Shown: positions 1-7,101 of the stretch, one piece after another
How positions within the stretch are numbered: position 1 is the first letter of the stretch
How the letters are laid out: every line of letters begins with the position of its first letter
Assembly: GCA_020024055.1 (NCBI GenBank)
Contig: JAHHUI010000047.1
Span: forward strand, 1-10,475
Source: Spirochaetaceae bacterium
GTDB lineage: Bacteria; Spirochaetota; Spirochaetia; WRBN01
Direction of reading: 5' to 3'
Length of the DNA: 10,475 nucleotides
Made by a program: the position numbers and the translations under genes
The notes under the pieces: generated by a model
Database searches by the model: none
What the model was told of the DNA's origin: nothing
What the model saw: the letters and a program-made list of their open reading frames with translations, nothing else

Positions 1-200
1 TTAATCTGCAAAAAGAGCTCTATGCCACCATGGCCTGTAAACAAGCCATTAAAGAAGGCAAATATCTGGACAATGCAGCGGCAAAAAAACTGATCGCACA
101 AACCTTTGCCCTGCCGCAGCCCTTTTGCCCTCATGGTCGCCCCCTGTGGATACAGCTGCCGCGCCAGCAATTATATCAATGGATTAAAAGACTGGTGTAA
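1..200 (+). CDS. mutL: DNA mismatch repair protein MutL, C-terminal end (partial)
   Basis: The last 65 codons of a gene that begins before the window; the reading frame starts at base 3 and ends with TAA at 198-200. The visible protein has the typical MutL C-terminal pattern: an A-C-K-Q-A-I-K block (the family has A-C-H-x-A-I/V-R/K), then a C-P-H-G-R-P motif near the end, and a closing helix ending W-I-K-R-L-V. In MutL homologues that are endonucleases, the CPHGRP motif lies in the C-terminal dimerisation domain and helps bind zinc. MutL couples mismatch recognition by MutS to strand incision. Whether this copy keeps the upstream endonuclease motif (DQHAxxERxxxE) cannot be seen here. The next gene starts 63 bases downstream on the same strand and appears to have its own promoter. 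Confidence 0.87.
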   Translation, partial: NLQKELYATMACKQAIKEGKYLDNAAAKKLIAQTFALPQPFCPHGRPLWIQLPRQQLYQWIKRLV

Positions 201-220
201 ATACCAAGAGAAAGAGGTAT
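201..220. repeat. Short inverted repeat between mutL and the next gene
   Basis: ATACC at 201-205 is the exact reverse complement of GGTAT at 216-220, with a ten-base purine-rich loop between. It begins directly after the mutL stop and lies just upstream of the predicted -35 at 228. No T-run follows, so it is unlikely to be an efficient intrinsic terminator. It could be a weak RNA hairpin or a chance match; five base pairs is short. Confidence 0.25.
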
Positions 221-227
221 CAATAAC

Positions 228-256
228 TTGCCGCTGAACTTAAAACCTCGTAAAAT
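228..256 (+). promoter_or_regulatory. Predicted sigma70-type promoter for a leaderless mRNA of the beta-barrel gene
   Basis: TTGCCG at 228-233 (4 of 6 matches to TTGACA), a 17-base spacer, then TAAAAT at 251-256 (5 of 6 matches to TATAAT). Seven bases separate the -10 from the ATG at 264, so transcription should start at or next to the start codon. There is no Shine-Dalgarno sequence before 264. The TTG at 228, which opens a longer reading frame and has an AGAGG-like purine stretch upstream, is therefore read here as part of the -35 and not as a start codon. The inference rests on the same geometry recurring at 2054, 7095 and 7116. Confidence 0.55.
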
Positions 257-263
257 ACAAATC

Positions 264-2003
264 ATGAGCGGCAGATTTTCTCGCCTTATTCTCTGCGGCA
301 TTGTTTATGGTCTGCTTGCTTGCGGCAGTCTCTCTGCCTTGCGCATAGCGCCTGTGCAAATGGAAATTGATCTCATGTCTGAACAGCAGGATATTCTGCG
401 GGATTTTGCCAAAAGTCTGGAAAAAGAAAACTTTCATGAAGAGGCACGTTTTTATCATTTCGCGGCAAAAGAGACTGTGCTGACACATGCGATACTGGTG
501 CAGAACAACAAAGAATTCTTCATCATAGCACCCGCCAGCATTGCCTCGCTGAGCAATACACGCACCTTGATCATCACCAATCAAAATGGCAAATCCGACA
601 TCATCCGCAATCTGCAGTTGAAGAAGAAAAACGATGTTTTCTGGCTTTTTCAAACCCAGGGAAATGAAAATATCCTTAGCCAGGCAGCATTTATCAATAC
701 TCAGACTAAAGAAGAAAGCCTGGGCTGGCTGTTCAATCTGACACTGCTGAGTGCCCCAAATATTATTGACACGCTTAGTGCCTCGGAAATCAGCCATCGC
801 TACGAAATTTTAGGCAGCATTGTCCTTGGGTCGGAATTGCAGCCAATCGGCATCCTGGCATATATCAACGGCCAAATTGTGATCAGCCCTATCAAAGACA
901 TTTCCAGCCTCATTCTCTCACAACCGACAGCAGCCTGGCAGCAGCCCTCTCTAGCAAGTCTGACATCTTCTGGGCAAAAATTTTCGCAGGAAATGCAGGC
1001 AGAAAATTTAGCTCAAAGTGCCGATTTTTTCAGTCTTGATCTTATTTATCGATTTGGCCATGCGGCCTATCTATTTTTAAGATCTAGCATCAAAACCCAG
1101 AATCTTGTCACTCGCGCCGACATTCGCAAGGCAGGACTGATGCCTCTGCGAAAAGCTCTTATTGCATTTTTTAACGAACAGATATACAGAGACGAAAGTG
1201 GTAATTTTCGTTTTCGCATTGTCGTCTCCCTGGCCGATGAACCGGTGCACAACAGCTCTATTGTCACATTTTCATTGAATAAAAATATCGTATCCACCAG
1301 CTGGCGATGGCAAGAAGGATATTGGCTGATGGAAACCCTGCCTCTGAGTGTGGAAGATCAACTTGTGCCCTTTCTTGAACTGGGCAAACAGGAAGTGTTG
1401 ACACCTCCTTTGCTGCCATTTTCGGGTCTCACGCTGGGCTTGGGCACATCTTTTCTGCCCCAGGCCAAAATGCCCAGCGCATCATTGGGCTATCATTATA
1501 ATCTGAGCAAATACTTAAGCCTGGACTTTTCCATAGGCTATGATGCCTTATGGTATCGCAATTTTTATCAAATTCCGGGCACAGGAGCTTTCTCGGCTAA
1601 TTTCACTGCGGAATTCATCACCCTGAAAACAGGCCTGCGCCTGCAATATCCGCTGATTATCATGAACAGAGTTTATATGATGCCTTTTGTGGGAATTAAT
1701 ATAGATGCAGCATTTCTGATACAAAAAAGCCCAAGCACACATGTTTATTTTAATGAATTACTGATTGCAAGACTGCCATTGACTTTGCTCATTGGATGGA
1801 ACACAGGATTGGAATTTGGCTTTCGCGCGGGGGTTCCTATGGCTTTGGGAATTTCTGTTTTTTATCAGCAGGATTTCTTTGGACAGCAAACGCTGAAAAA
1901 AGGCCCCACTGGAAGCATTAATCCCTCAGGCGGGGCTGATTTATACTACATTTCGCTCTATTACAAGATCGCCCTGACACCAAAGGGCACACATGGCAAA
2001 TAA
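264..2003 (+). CDS. Exported protein with N-terminal protease-like soluble domain and C-terminal outer-membrane beta-barrel
   Basis: 579 residues from the ATG at 264. I chose this start because it gives a compact signal peptide (M-S-G-R-F, hydrophobic core, cleavage near S-L-S-A) and sits 7 bases after a -10 element; a TTG start at 228 would add 12 residues before it. Residues about 74-215 form a beta-rich domain. A block I-I-A-P-A-S-I near residue 90, N-D-V-F-W-L and G-S-I-V-L-G-S-E-L-Q-P-I-G-I-L near residue 184 follow the layout of trypsin/HtrA-like domains, but with Ala at the expected His and Leu at the expected Ser, so it would be inactive; this is an inference from pattern only. From about residue 385 to the end, alternating aromatic/hydrophobic strands (L-T-L-G-L-G, L-S-L-D-F-S-I-G-Y, Y-I-S-L-Y-Y-K-I) look like an outer-membrane beta-barrel of roughly 8 strands. 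The function is not recognised. The slt gene downstream appears to have its own promoter. Confidence 0.72.
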   Translation: MSGRFSRLILCGIVYGLLACGSLSALRIAPVQMEIDLMSEQQDILRDFAKSLEKENFHEEARFYHFAAKETVLTHAILVQNNKEFFIIAPASIASLSNTRTLIITNQNGKSDIIRNLQLKKKNDVFWLFQTQGNENILSQAAFINTQTKEESLGWLFNLTLLSAPNIIDTLSASEISHRYEILGSIVLGSELQPIGILAYINGQIVISPIKDISSLILSQPTAAWQQPSLASLTSSGQKFSQEMQAENLAQSADFFSLDLIYRFGHAAYLFLRSSIKTQNLVTRADIRKAGLMPLRKALIAFFNEQIYRDESGNFRFRIVVSLADEPVHNSSIVTFSLNKNIVSTSWRWQEGYWLMETLPLSVEDQLVPFLELGKQEVLTPPLLPFSGLTLGLGTSFLPQAKMPSASLGYHYNLSKYLSLDFSIGYDALWYRNFYQIPGTGAFSANFTAEFITLKTGLRLQYPLIIMNRVYMMPFVGINIDAAFLIQKSPSTHVYFNELLIARLPLTLLIGWNTGLEFGFRAGVPMALGISVFYQQDFFGQQTLKKGPTGSINPSGGADLYYISLYYKIALTPKGTHGK

Positions 2004-2018
2004 GAACAACAGCAGTAG

Positions 2019-2047
2019 TTGATTTTTGAAGAAAACTTCGGCATAAT
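2019..2047 (+). promoter_or_regulatory. Predicted sigma70-type promoter for a leaderless slt mRNA
   Basis: TTGATT at 2019-2024, a 17-base spacer, and CATAAT at 2042-2047. Six bases then lead to the ATG at 2054, which puts the expected transcription start on the start codon itself. The only G-rich element upstream is GGGG at 2048-2051, two bases from the ATG and too close to act as a Shine-Dalgarno sequence. A small perfect palindrome (GAAG-AAAA-CTTC, 2028-2039) lies inside the spacer and might be an operator half-site or chance. Confidence 0.55.
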
Positions 2048-2053
2048 GGGGCT

Positions 2054-4336
2054 ATGAAACAGCTTCAATTTTTGGCTTTATGTTTGGTTTTTCCCCTATT
2101 TTCATGCCAGTCCAATAAACAAAGAGTCGGTCTGTCTCAAGGCGCAAGAGATACTTTAATCCGCCAGATTCGCAGCGGAGACCCCATTGATATGGAAAGT
2201 GATCCGCACAAGCTGAAACAGCTGCTGATGAAAAGCGGCATGGGCGCAGGCTATTATTATTCCTATGTCCTGGAAAGCCAGGGTGACAAGAATCAAGCTG
2301 TGCAGCTGCTGATTAATGAAATAGAGGCTCACACAGCCTTCAGCGGGCGCGCTGCTTTGCGTTTTCTCAATTTGACAAATAACGGCGCACAGCATAATTT
2401 CAACCTGTATAATGCCCTGATTCCCATCGCGCGCGCGCATAAAGACAACCCCGACTACAGCCTGCTGCTGGCCATCGGCTATGCCGCATTCAATCAGAAA
2501 AAATACCAGGAAGCACTCGACTACTTAACGGCGATTGATCCTGCCTGGCTACAGGTTTATCCTTTCTCCCGCTCTGCGAATATGCTGATTTCCCTATCGC
2601 AGACAGCCCTGGAATTGCCCGACTGGCAAACAGATTTAGGCAATTTCTTTTTAAGCCAGCGCGGGGGTAAAGAAACAGAATGGGCCCTGGCCTGGCTGCG
2701 CAGAGAGCTGCCTTCTTTAAATATCCCCATGTACAGAATCTATGAAGCTGTGAATCTGGATGCTCAGAATAAATATTTACCCGCCTACCAAACCTTCAAA
2801 GATTTCATCCGCAGCAACAGCGCTCAAATGACAAAACAGCCTAATCTCATCACTCAATTTGCCAATATTGCTGGCCGGGCAAAACAACGTGCCGATGCCA
2901 TACAGTTTTTACAGTCCTATCTGGAGAGCCTCTCTGGAGATGCATTGTTCCAGGCGCAGTCTACCTTGGGGGCTCTCTCATTCAATCAGGGGCAATATCA
3001 GCAGGCCGTGCGCTATCTTTCCCCCGCTATTCAAAATGGTACCAGGGGCAAAGACCTGGATCGTACCATTTGGTATTATATGTCTGCCATGTATCAATCA
3101 GGGCGCATTGAACAGCTGATTAATGAATTCAGCCGCCTGGCCTATTTATGGGAAGACCCCTATTATTTTCGCAGATTTTTCCAGACAGTGCTTAATGATT
3201 TAGTCAGCCGCCACTATTTCCACTATATTTATCAGCTTTACAAAAAAGGCCTGCGTGAATTGGCAGACCCCTTAACATCGGTGCATTATTCCTGGGTTTT
3301 GGCGCGTGCGGTTTTCCATGGCCTGGTGATTACTCCTGATAATATTGACAAAAAAAATCTTTATAACACTCTGCTGACTGATTCGCTTTCTATTCCCTGG
3401 TCTTATGCCTCTATTATGGCCTATGTCATGCTGGATGAAGTGCCACCTTTTTACAAAGACCGTGACATTGTCCCCTTAGATATCAGTGGGAAAGTGACAA
3501 ATAATACACATATTCGCGCCGACCAAGACAATGCACTGTACACAGCCTTCAGCGAAAGAGCCCTGGGCCCGGCCATGGTGAGTGATGATATTTATGCTTT
3601 GGGGTTTTTATATTACGGCCTGGAAAATTATCCTGATGTCTACCCCGTTATATCAGCAAAACTGAAAGCCATGCGACCGCGGCTTTCCACCAATGCGCTG
3701 CGCCTGATGGGGCGTGAATTCGAGCGTCGCAATTTCCCCGCAGACAGCATCAGCATGATGGTGATTACCACACAGAGAGATGACTTTGAACCCACAAAGG
3801 CAGATTATATTGCTATGTATCCCCGAGGCCACAGGGTTGTGCTGGAAGAAATTGCAAAAACCTATGATATTCCCGCACATATCATGTATGGCCTGGTGTG
3901 GAATGAATCGCTGTTTCAAAATCATGTCTCTTCCCCTGTGGGAGCTATAGGCCTGGGCCAGCTGATGCCAGGCACAGCCAAGGAAATGGCACGCCGCATT
4001 AATATGAATAAATTTGACCTCTCCAACCCTCAGCAGAACCTGACCCTCAGCGCGGTTTACTTCGATTGGCTGCGCCAACGCTTCAATCAAAATCTGATCT
4101 ACGTTCTTATGTCTTATAATGCCGGGCCGGGGCATGTGCGAAAATGGATTAATGAATGGGGTATGTACCCCCCCGAAATCTTTGTCGAGGCCAGCCCCTT
4201 TGGCGAGACACGCGGCTATGTGCGCGATATCACCGCCGACAGCGCTATTTATGGATATTTATACTTTAATATCCCGCCCTCTCAAACTGTGAAAACCGTA
4301 TTTCCAAATCTTAAAAGGACATTAGATGACAATTAA
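2054..4336 (+). CDS. Lipoprotein lytic murein transglycosylase with long helical-repeat N-terminus (Slt type)
   Basis: 760 residues. The N-terminus is a lipoprotein signal peptide with lipobox L-F-S-C, so Cys18 would be lipidated and the protein anchored in the periplasm. Residues about 40-590 are mostly helical with TPR-like pairs, resembling the superhelical U/L region of Slt70, but the protein is over 100 residues longer than E. coli Slt70. The catalytic SLT domain (PF01464 type) covers roughly 600-735: W-N-E-S-L-F supplies the catalytic Glu618, followed by V-G-A-I-G-L-G-Q-L-M-P-G-T-A and the Y-N-A-G motif at 688-691. Such enzymes cleave the MurNAc-GlcNAc bond of peptidoglycan to give 1,6-anhydro ends. 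The last 11 bases overlap the Nif3-family gene, and lspA, whose product would mature this lipoprotein, lies two genes downstream. A seven-C run (4168-4174) lies past the active-site region. The family call is firm; the exact role in growth or flagellar assembly is unknown. Confidence 0.9.
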   Translation: MKQLQFLALCLVFPLFSCQSNKQRVGLSQGARDTLIRQIRSGDPIDMESDPHKLKQLLMKSGMGAGYYYSYVLESQGDKNQAVQLLINEIEAHTAFSGRAALRFLNLTNNGAQHNFNLYNALIPIARAHKDNPDYSLLLAIGYAAFNQKKYQEALDYLTAIDPAWLQVYPFSRSANMLISLSQTALELPDWQTDLGNFFLSQRGGKETEWALAWLRRELPSLNIPMYRIYEAVNLDAQNKYLPAYQTFKDFIRSNSAQMTKQPNLITQFANIAGRAKQRADAIQFLQSYLESLSGDALFQAQSTLGALSFNQGQYQQAVRYLSPAIQNGTRGKDLDRTIWYYMSAMYQSGRIEQLINEFSRLAYLWEDPYYFRRFFQTVLNDLVSRHYFHYIYQLYKKGLRELADPLTSVHYSWVLARAVFHGLVITPDNIDKKNLYNTLLTDSLSIPWSYASIMAYVMLDEVPPFYKDRDIVPLDISGKVTNNTHIRADQDNALYTAFSERALGPAMVSDDIYALGFLYYGLENYPDVYPVISAKLKAMRPRLSTNALRLMGREFERRNFPADSISMMVITTQRDDFEPTKADYIAMYPRGHRVVLEEIAKTYDIPAHIMYGLVWNESLFQNHVSSPVGAIGLGQLMPGTAKEMARRINMNKFDLSNPQQNLTLSAVYFDWLRQRFNQNLIYVLMSYNAGPGHVRKWINEWGMYPPEIFVEASPFGETRGYVRDITADSAIYGYLYFNIPPSQTVKTVFPNLKRTLDDN

Positions 4337-5066
4337 TGATTTTGACCGATGGGCACAAAGCATCATGCCCATTGCACAGTTCAAAAAGACTGATGCCAGC
4401 CTGAACGGCCTGCAAGTGGGCAAAATGGACCAAAAACTTGAGCGTATCAGCTTTGCTCTGGATGCATGCGCCGCCTCGATTGCCCAGGCGGCCGCACAAA
4501 AAGCGGATATGCTTTTTGTGCATCACGGCCTGTTCTGGGGCCCGGCTGTGCCTATTGAAGGTATCTTATATGCTCAGATTCAGCAGCTGATACAGCATAA
4601 TATCGCTCTTTACGCCGTGCATCTGCCTCTGGACGCGGTGCCTGAATTTGGGAACAATGCATGCGTGACCAAAATACTGAATCTGCAAAACTGCGAAGTT
4701 TTTGCCGATATTGGTTTTGTGGGTGATTTGCCCTCGGCCATGAGCACGCAAGAGATCGCACAGAAAATCTTCGCGCCGCATCAGCCGCTGATTTGGGATA
4801 ATTGCCCCAGTGTCAAACGCGTGGCCGTGATGGTCGGTGGAGGCGCCCGATTTGCCCAAAAAGCCGCAGCAGCCAAAGCTGACTGCTATATCACCGGCGA
4901 GCCGTTGCATCAGGTCTTTCATTTTTGCCAAGAAAGCAGTTTATCTTTCATTGCGGGTGGACATTATTACAGTGAGATGATAGGATTACAATCGTTTAAA
5001 GAACAGGTGGAACAAAAATTTCCCACCGTGCAGACACATTGGATTGATATTCCGACAGGGGTGTAA
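4326..5066 (+). CDS. Nif3/YbgI-family dinuclear metal protein (GTP cyclohydrolase 1 type 2 homologue)
   Basis: 246 residues, almost the same as E. coli YbgI, so it is the short form without the central PII-like insert. The metal-ligand set is complete: H66-H67 in F-V-H-H-G, D103 in H-L-P-L-D-A, and H213 with E217 in G-G-H-Y-Y-S-E; the L-N-G-L-Q-V-G block at 26-32 and the I-T-G-E block near 189 are also family hallmarks. The family forms ring-shaped oligomers with two metals. The GTP cyclohydrolase label comes from a homologue, and the true physiological reaction of most members is not settled. The start overlaps the slt stop by 11 bases and has an AAAAGGA Shine-Dalgarno six bases upstream (4313-4319), so translation is probably coupled. 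Only three bases separate its end from lspA. Confidence 0.9.
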   Translation: MTINDFDRWAQSIMPIAQFKKTDASLNGLQVGKMDQKLERISFALDACAASIAQAAAQKADMLFVHHGLFWGPAVPIEGILYAQIQQLIQHNIALYAVHLPLDAVPEFGNNACVTKILNLQNCEVFADIGFVGDLPSAMSTQEIAQKIFAPHQPLIWDNCPSVKRVAVMVGGGARFAQKAAAAKADCYITGEPLHQVFHFCQESSLSFIAGGHYYSEMIGLQSFKEQVEQKFPTVQTHWIDIPTGV

Positions 5067-5069
5067 AAT

Positions 5070-5675
5070 ATGGGCCGATTCTTCCGCAAACGCGCATCTG
5101 TACTAACTTTGAGTTTGACTGTTTTTTTATTAGACCAGCTGATAAAACTTATTGTTGTTTATAAAGTGCCTCTCTCCGAATCTCACACAGCCGTGATACA
5201 AATTTTGGGTGATTTTTTACAAATTATCCATGTACGCAATGAAGGGGCTCTTTTTTCTTTGGGGGCACATTGGCCTAAAATCCTGCGTATTATTCTCTTT
5301 AAAATTCTGCCTGTCCTTGTGATTGCCTGGCTGGCTGTGGTTATCAGCACAACCCCAGAACAGCAGGCACGTATTTTTCATCTAAAAAATATCCCCCACG
5401 AAGAATTCACCCTCGCCGGGCGTTGGGCTGCTTCTCTTATTGTTGGCGGTGGCTTTGGTAATATTGTCGACAGGGTGTTTCGCCCCGATGGTGTAGTCGA
5501 TTTTTTAGATTTTAAATTCTATGGCCTCTTCGGCCTGGACAGATGGCCCACATTCAATATTGCTGATGCTTCCATCGTTCTTGGCATGGCTTTGTTGCTT
5601 TACTTTTCATTATTTCATAATAGAAAACAGACAAAAAAAAGAAAAACCCATAAAAAAAAGGTGCATAAAAACTGA
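5070..5675 (+). CDS. lspA: Lipoprotein signal peptidase (signal peptidase II)
   Basis: 201 residues. LspA is an inner-membrane aspartyl protease that removes the signal peptide from diacylglyceryl-modified prolipoproteins just before the lipobox Cys. The conserved blocks appear in order: L-D-Q-L-I-K (21-26), V-R-N-E-G-A-L-F-S (55-63), G-G-G-F-G-N-I-V-D-R with catalytic D134, V-V-D-F, and F-N-I-A-D-A-S with catalytic D166. Four membrane helices fit. Two features stand out against the E. coli type: an extra loop at about 93-115 between helices two and three, and a very lysine-rich cytosolic tail after residue 183, encoded by two eight-A runs. AGGGG about eight bases before the ATG is the likely ribosome-binding site. 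Two lipoproteins in this window are candidate substrates. The stop overlaps the next start by one base (TGATG). Confidence 0.95.
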   Translation: MGRFFRKRASVLTLSLTVFLLDQLIKLIVVYKVPLSESHTAVIQILGDFLQIIHVRNEGALFSLGAHWPKILRIILFKILPVLVIAWLAVVISTTPEQQARIFHLKNIPHEEFTLAGRWAASLIVGGGFGNIVDRVFRPDGVVDFLDFKFYGLFGLDRWPTFNIADASIVLGMALLLYFSLFHNRKQTKKRKTHKKKVHKN

Positions 5676-5920
5676 TGCGTGCTATTCTGATTTTCATTGT
5701 GAATATCATCGCCATGATAATGACTGTTTCACTGCTGGTATTTTTCTGTTTTTCAATCCTGCATTTTGTGGGGCTGCCTTTGATGAATAATATAAAAGAA
5801 GCATCATTAATGCAGCCGCTCATTCTTTTCGGGTGCTTGTTTGCAGCAGTCATTCTGCACTTTATCGTTTATAGAAAAATCATTCTGCCCTTTAGAAAAA
5901 GCGTGGATAAATCACTTTAA
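5675..5920 (+). CDS. Small two-helix membrane protein of unknown function
   Basis: 81 residues. The ATG overlaps the lspA stop (TGATG), and AAGGTG lies about 13 bases upstream in an A-rich stretch, so translation is probably coupled to lspA. There are two hydrophobic segments, about residues 4-35 and 46-66, with a short polar link (M-N-N-I-K-E-A) and a basic C-terminal end (R-K-I-I-L-P-F-R-K), which suggests a hairpin with the C-terminus in the cytosol. I recognise no family. It is the last gene of the slt-nif3-lspA operon, and its stop codon overlaps the nagA stop on the other strand by four bases. A membrane helper for lipoprotein handling would fit the position but is speculation. Confidence 0.7.
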   Translation: MRAILIFIVNIIAMIMTVSLLVFFCFSILHFVGLPLMNNIKEASLMQPLILFGCLFAAVILHFIVYRKIILPFRKSVDKSL

Positions 5921-7095
5921 AGCGCTTCATACTTCAGTTCGCCGTCCACATATGTTCGCGTGACACGCATGTCTTTGTCAAATGTGACAATATCGGCACG
6001 CAAAGAAGGAATTAAATATCCTGTTTCCAGGTTTTTATGCAGCAATGTGGCAGGATTACCCGCTGCCATGCGCAGCGCCGAAGCCGGTCTGGCGCCCCAT
6101 TTAATCATATTGCGCACAGCCTGGTCTAATGTTAAGGATGACCCTGCAATTACATCATCCTTTTTGCGATGAAAAATCTTATCTTCACCCAGATAAACCT
6201 CTTCACCATTGGCATACATAGGTTGATCAGACTTCAGGCCCGTGGGCGCCAAGGCATCGGTCACCAGAATAATCTTCATATCCTGCTTGTCGCGCATCAG
6301 CATTTTCACCAAAGCCGGATGCACATGCACGCCATCGGCAATCAGTTCACAGCTGAGTTCATCATGAATGAGAATGGCACCCACCAAGCCCGGGTCTCTG
6401 TGATGCATTTTGCGCATGGCATTGAACATATGCGTGCAGTGCATAATGCCCGCCTGCACACCTTCCATCATATTTTCATAGGTCGCATCACTGTGCCCCG
6501 CAGAAAGCACAATGCCCTTTGCCACACAATAATGTATAATATCACGCATCGATTTCAGTTCGGGCGCCACAGTCATCAAAGATAAAGAACCACGGCTGGC
6601 TTTATACATTTCCTTCATAAAGTCAATATCAACGTCTTTTATGGTCTCAGGACGCTGCACCCCCAATTGCTTGCAGCTGATAAATGGTCCCTCTAAATGC
6701 AGACCCTGGATACGTGCACCCCTTTCTTTGCCCATAGAGGCCACACCGGCACGAATAGAGGCCAGCATTTGTTCTTCTTTTTGGGGATATAATGTGGGAC
6801 AAAAGCTAGTAACACCAAAAGACACCAGACAGCGTGACATGCCCAAAAAGTCTTCTTCTTCGCCATGCGCGGTGTCGAACCCTCCGCTGCCATGCACATG
6901 CGTGTCGATAAAGCCGGGAGCTATAATCCCTCCATCCATCTCCACCACTTGCAAATCACTTGGCAGGGGAATCTTCGCCAGCCGCTCATTCGTCACCACA
7001 TCTTCAATAATGCCGTCTTTAATGAGCACAGACCCATTTTCAATGACAGCAATGCCTGTATAAATTGCGGCATTATGTAGACATATCATACCCAT
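5917..7095 (-). CDS. nagA: N-acetylglucosamine-6-phosphate deacetylase
   Basis: 392 residues from the ATG at 7095. An upstream TTG at 7131 would add 12 residues but lies within the predicted -35, so it is not used. NagA removes the acetyl group from GlcNAc-6-phosphate to give glucosamine-6-phosphate, feeding amino sugars from murein recycling or uptake into metabolism. The amidohydrolase TIM-barrel motifs are all visible: G-F-I-D-T-H-V-H-G (H66, H68), H-L-E-G-P-F-I with metal-ligand E135, G-H-S-D-A-T (H201), C-T-H-M-F-N-A-M (H222), I-A-D-G-V-H-V, and L-V-T-D-A with catalytic D280. The K-G-A-H that usually follows the H-L-E-G-P-F block reads L-G-V-Q here (144-147). No nagB or sugar transporter is seen nearby; the gene diverges from a lipoprotein/SpoIID unit. 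A related amidohydrolase specificity is possible but less likely. Confidence 0.92.
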   Translation of the reverse strand: MGMICLHNAAIYTGIAVIENGSVLIKDGIIEDVVTNERLAKIPLPSDLQVVEMDGGIIAPGFIDTHVHGSGGFDTAHGEEEDFLGMSRCLVSFGVTSFCPTLYPQKEEQMLASIRAGVASMGKERGARIQGLHLEGPFISCKQLGVQRPETIKDVDIDFMKEMYKASRGSLSLMTVAPELKSMRDIIHYCVAKGIVLSAGHSDATYENMMEGVQAGIMHCTHMFNAMRKMHHRDPGLVGAILIHDELSCELIADGVHVHPALVKMLMRDKQDMKIILVTDALAPTGLKSDQPMYANGEEVYLGEDKIFHRKKDDVIAGSSLTLDQAVRNMIKWGARPASALRMAAGNPATLLHKNLETGYLIPSLRADIVTFDKDMRVTRTYVDGELKYEAL

Positions 7096-7101
7096 ATGTG
7101 T

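Noticed and set aside
228..263. A TTG start at 228 for the beta-barrel protein
   Set aside because: An upstream purine stretch could act as a ribosome site, but the ATG at 264 gives a cleaner signal peptide, and the TTG fits as a -35 element with a -10 at the right spacing. Not fully excluded.
5633..5674. Programmed frameshift at the two eight-A runs, fusing LspA to the next membrane protein
   Set aside because: I read the -1 frame: it meets a TAA at 5651 after the first run and another TAA at 5666 after the second, so no fusion is possible.
5521..5790. An 89-codon plus-strand frame over the lspA 3' end
   Set aside because: It is out of frame with the conserved LspA motifs and with the 81-residue protein, and has no start signal of its own.
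5917..5928. A bidirectional terminator between the lspA operon and nagA
   Set aside because: The stops overlap by four bases; there is a small palindrome AAGCGCTT at 5920-5927 but no stem with a T-run on either strand.
6169..7063. Plus-strand frames opposite nagA (138 and 140 codons)
   Set aside because: They are antisense shadows of a strongly conserved enzyme and are rich in His/Arg, as expected from the reverse complement.
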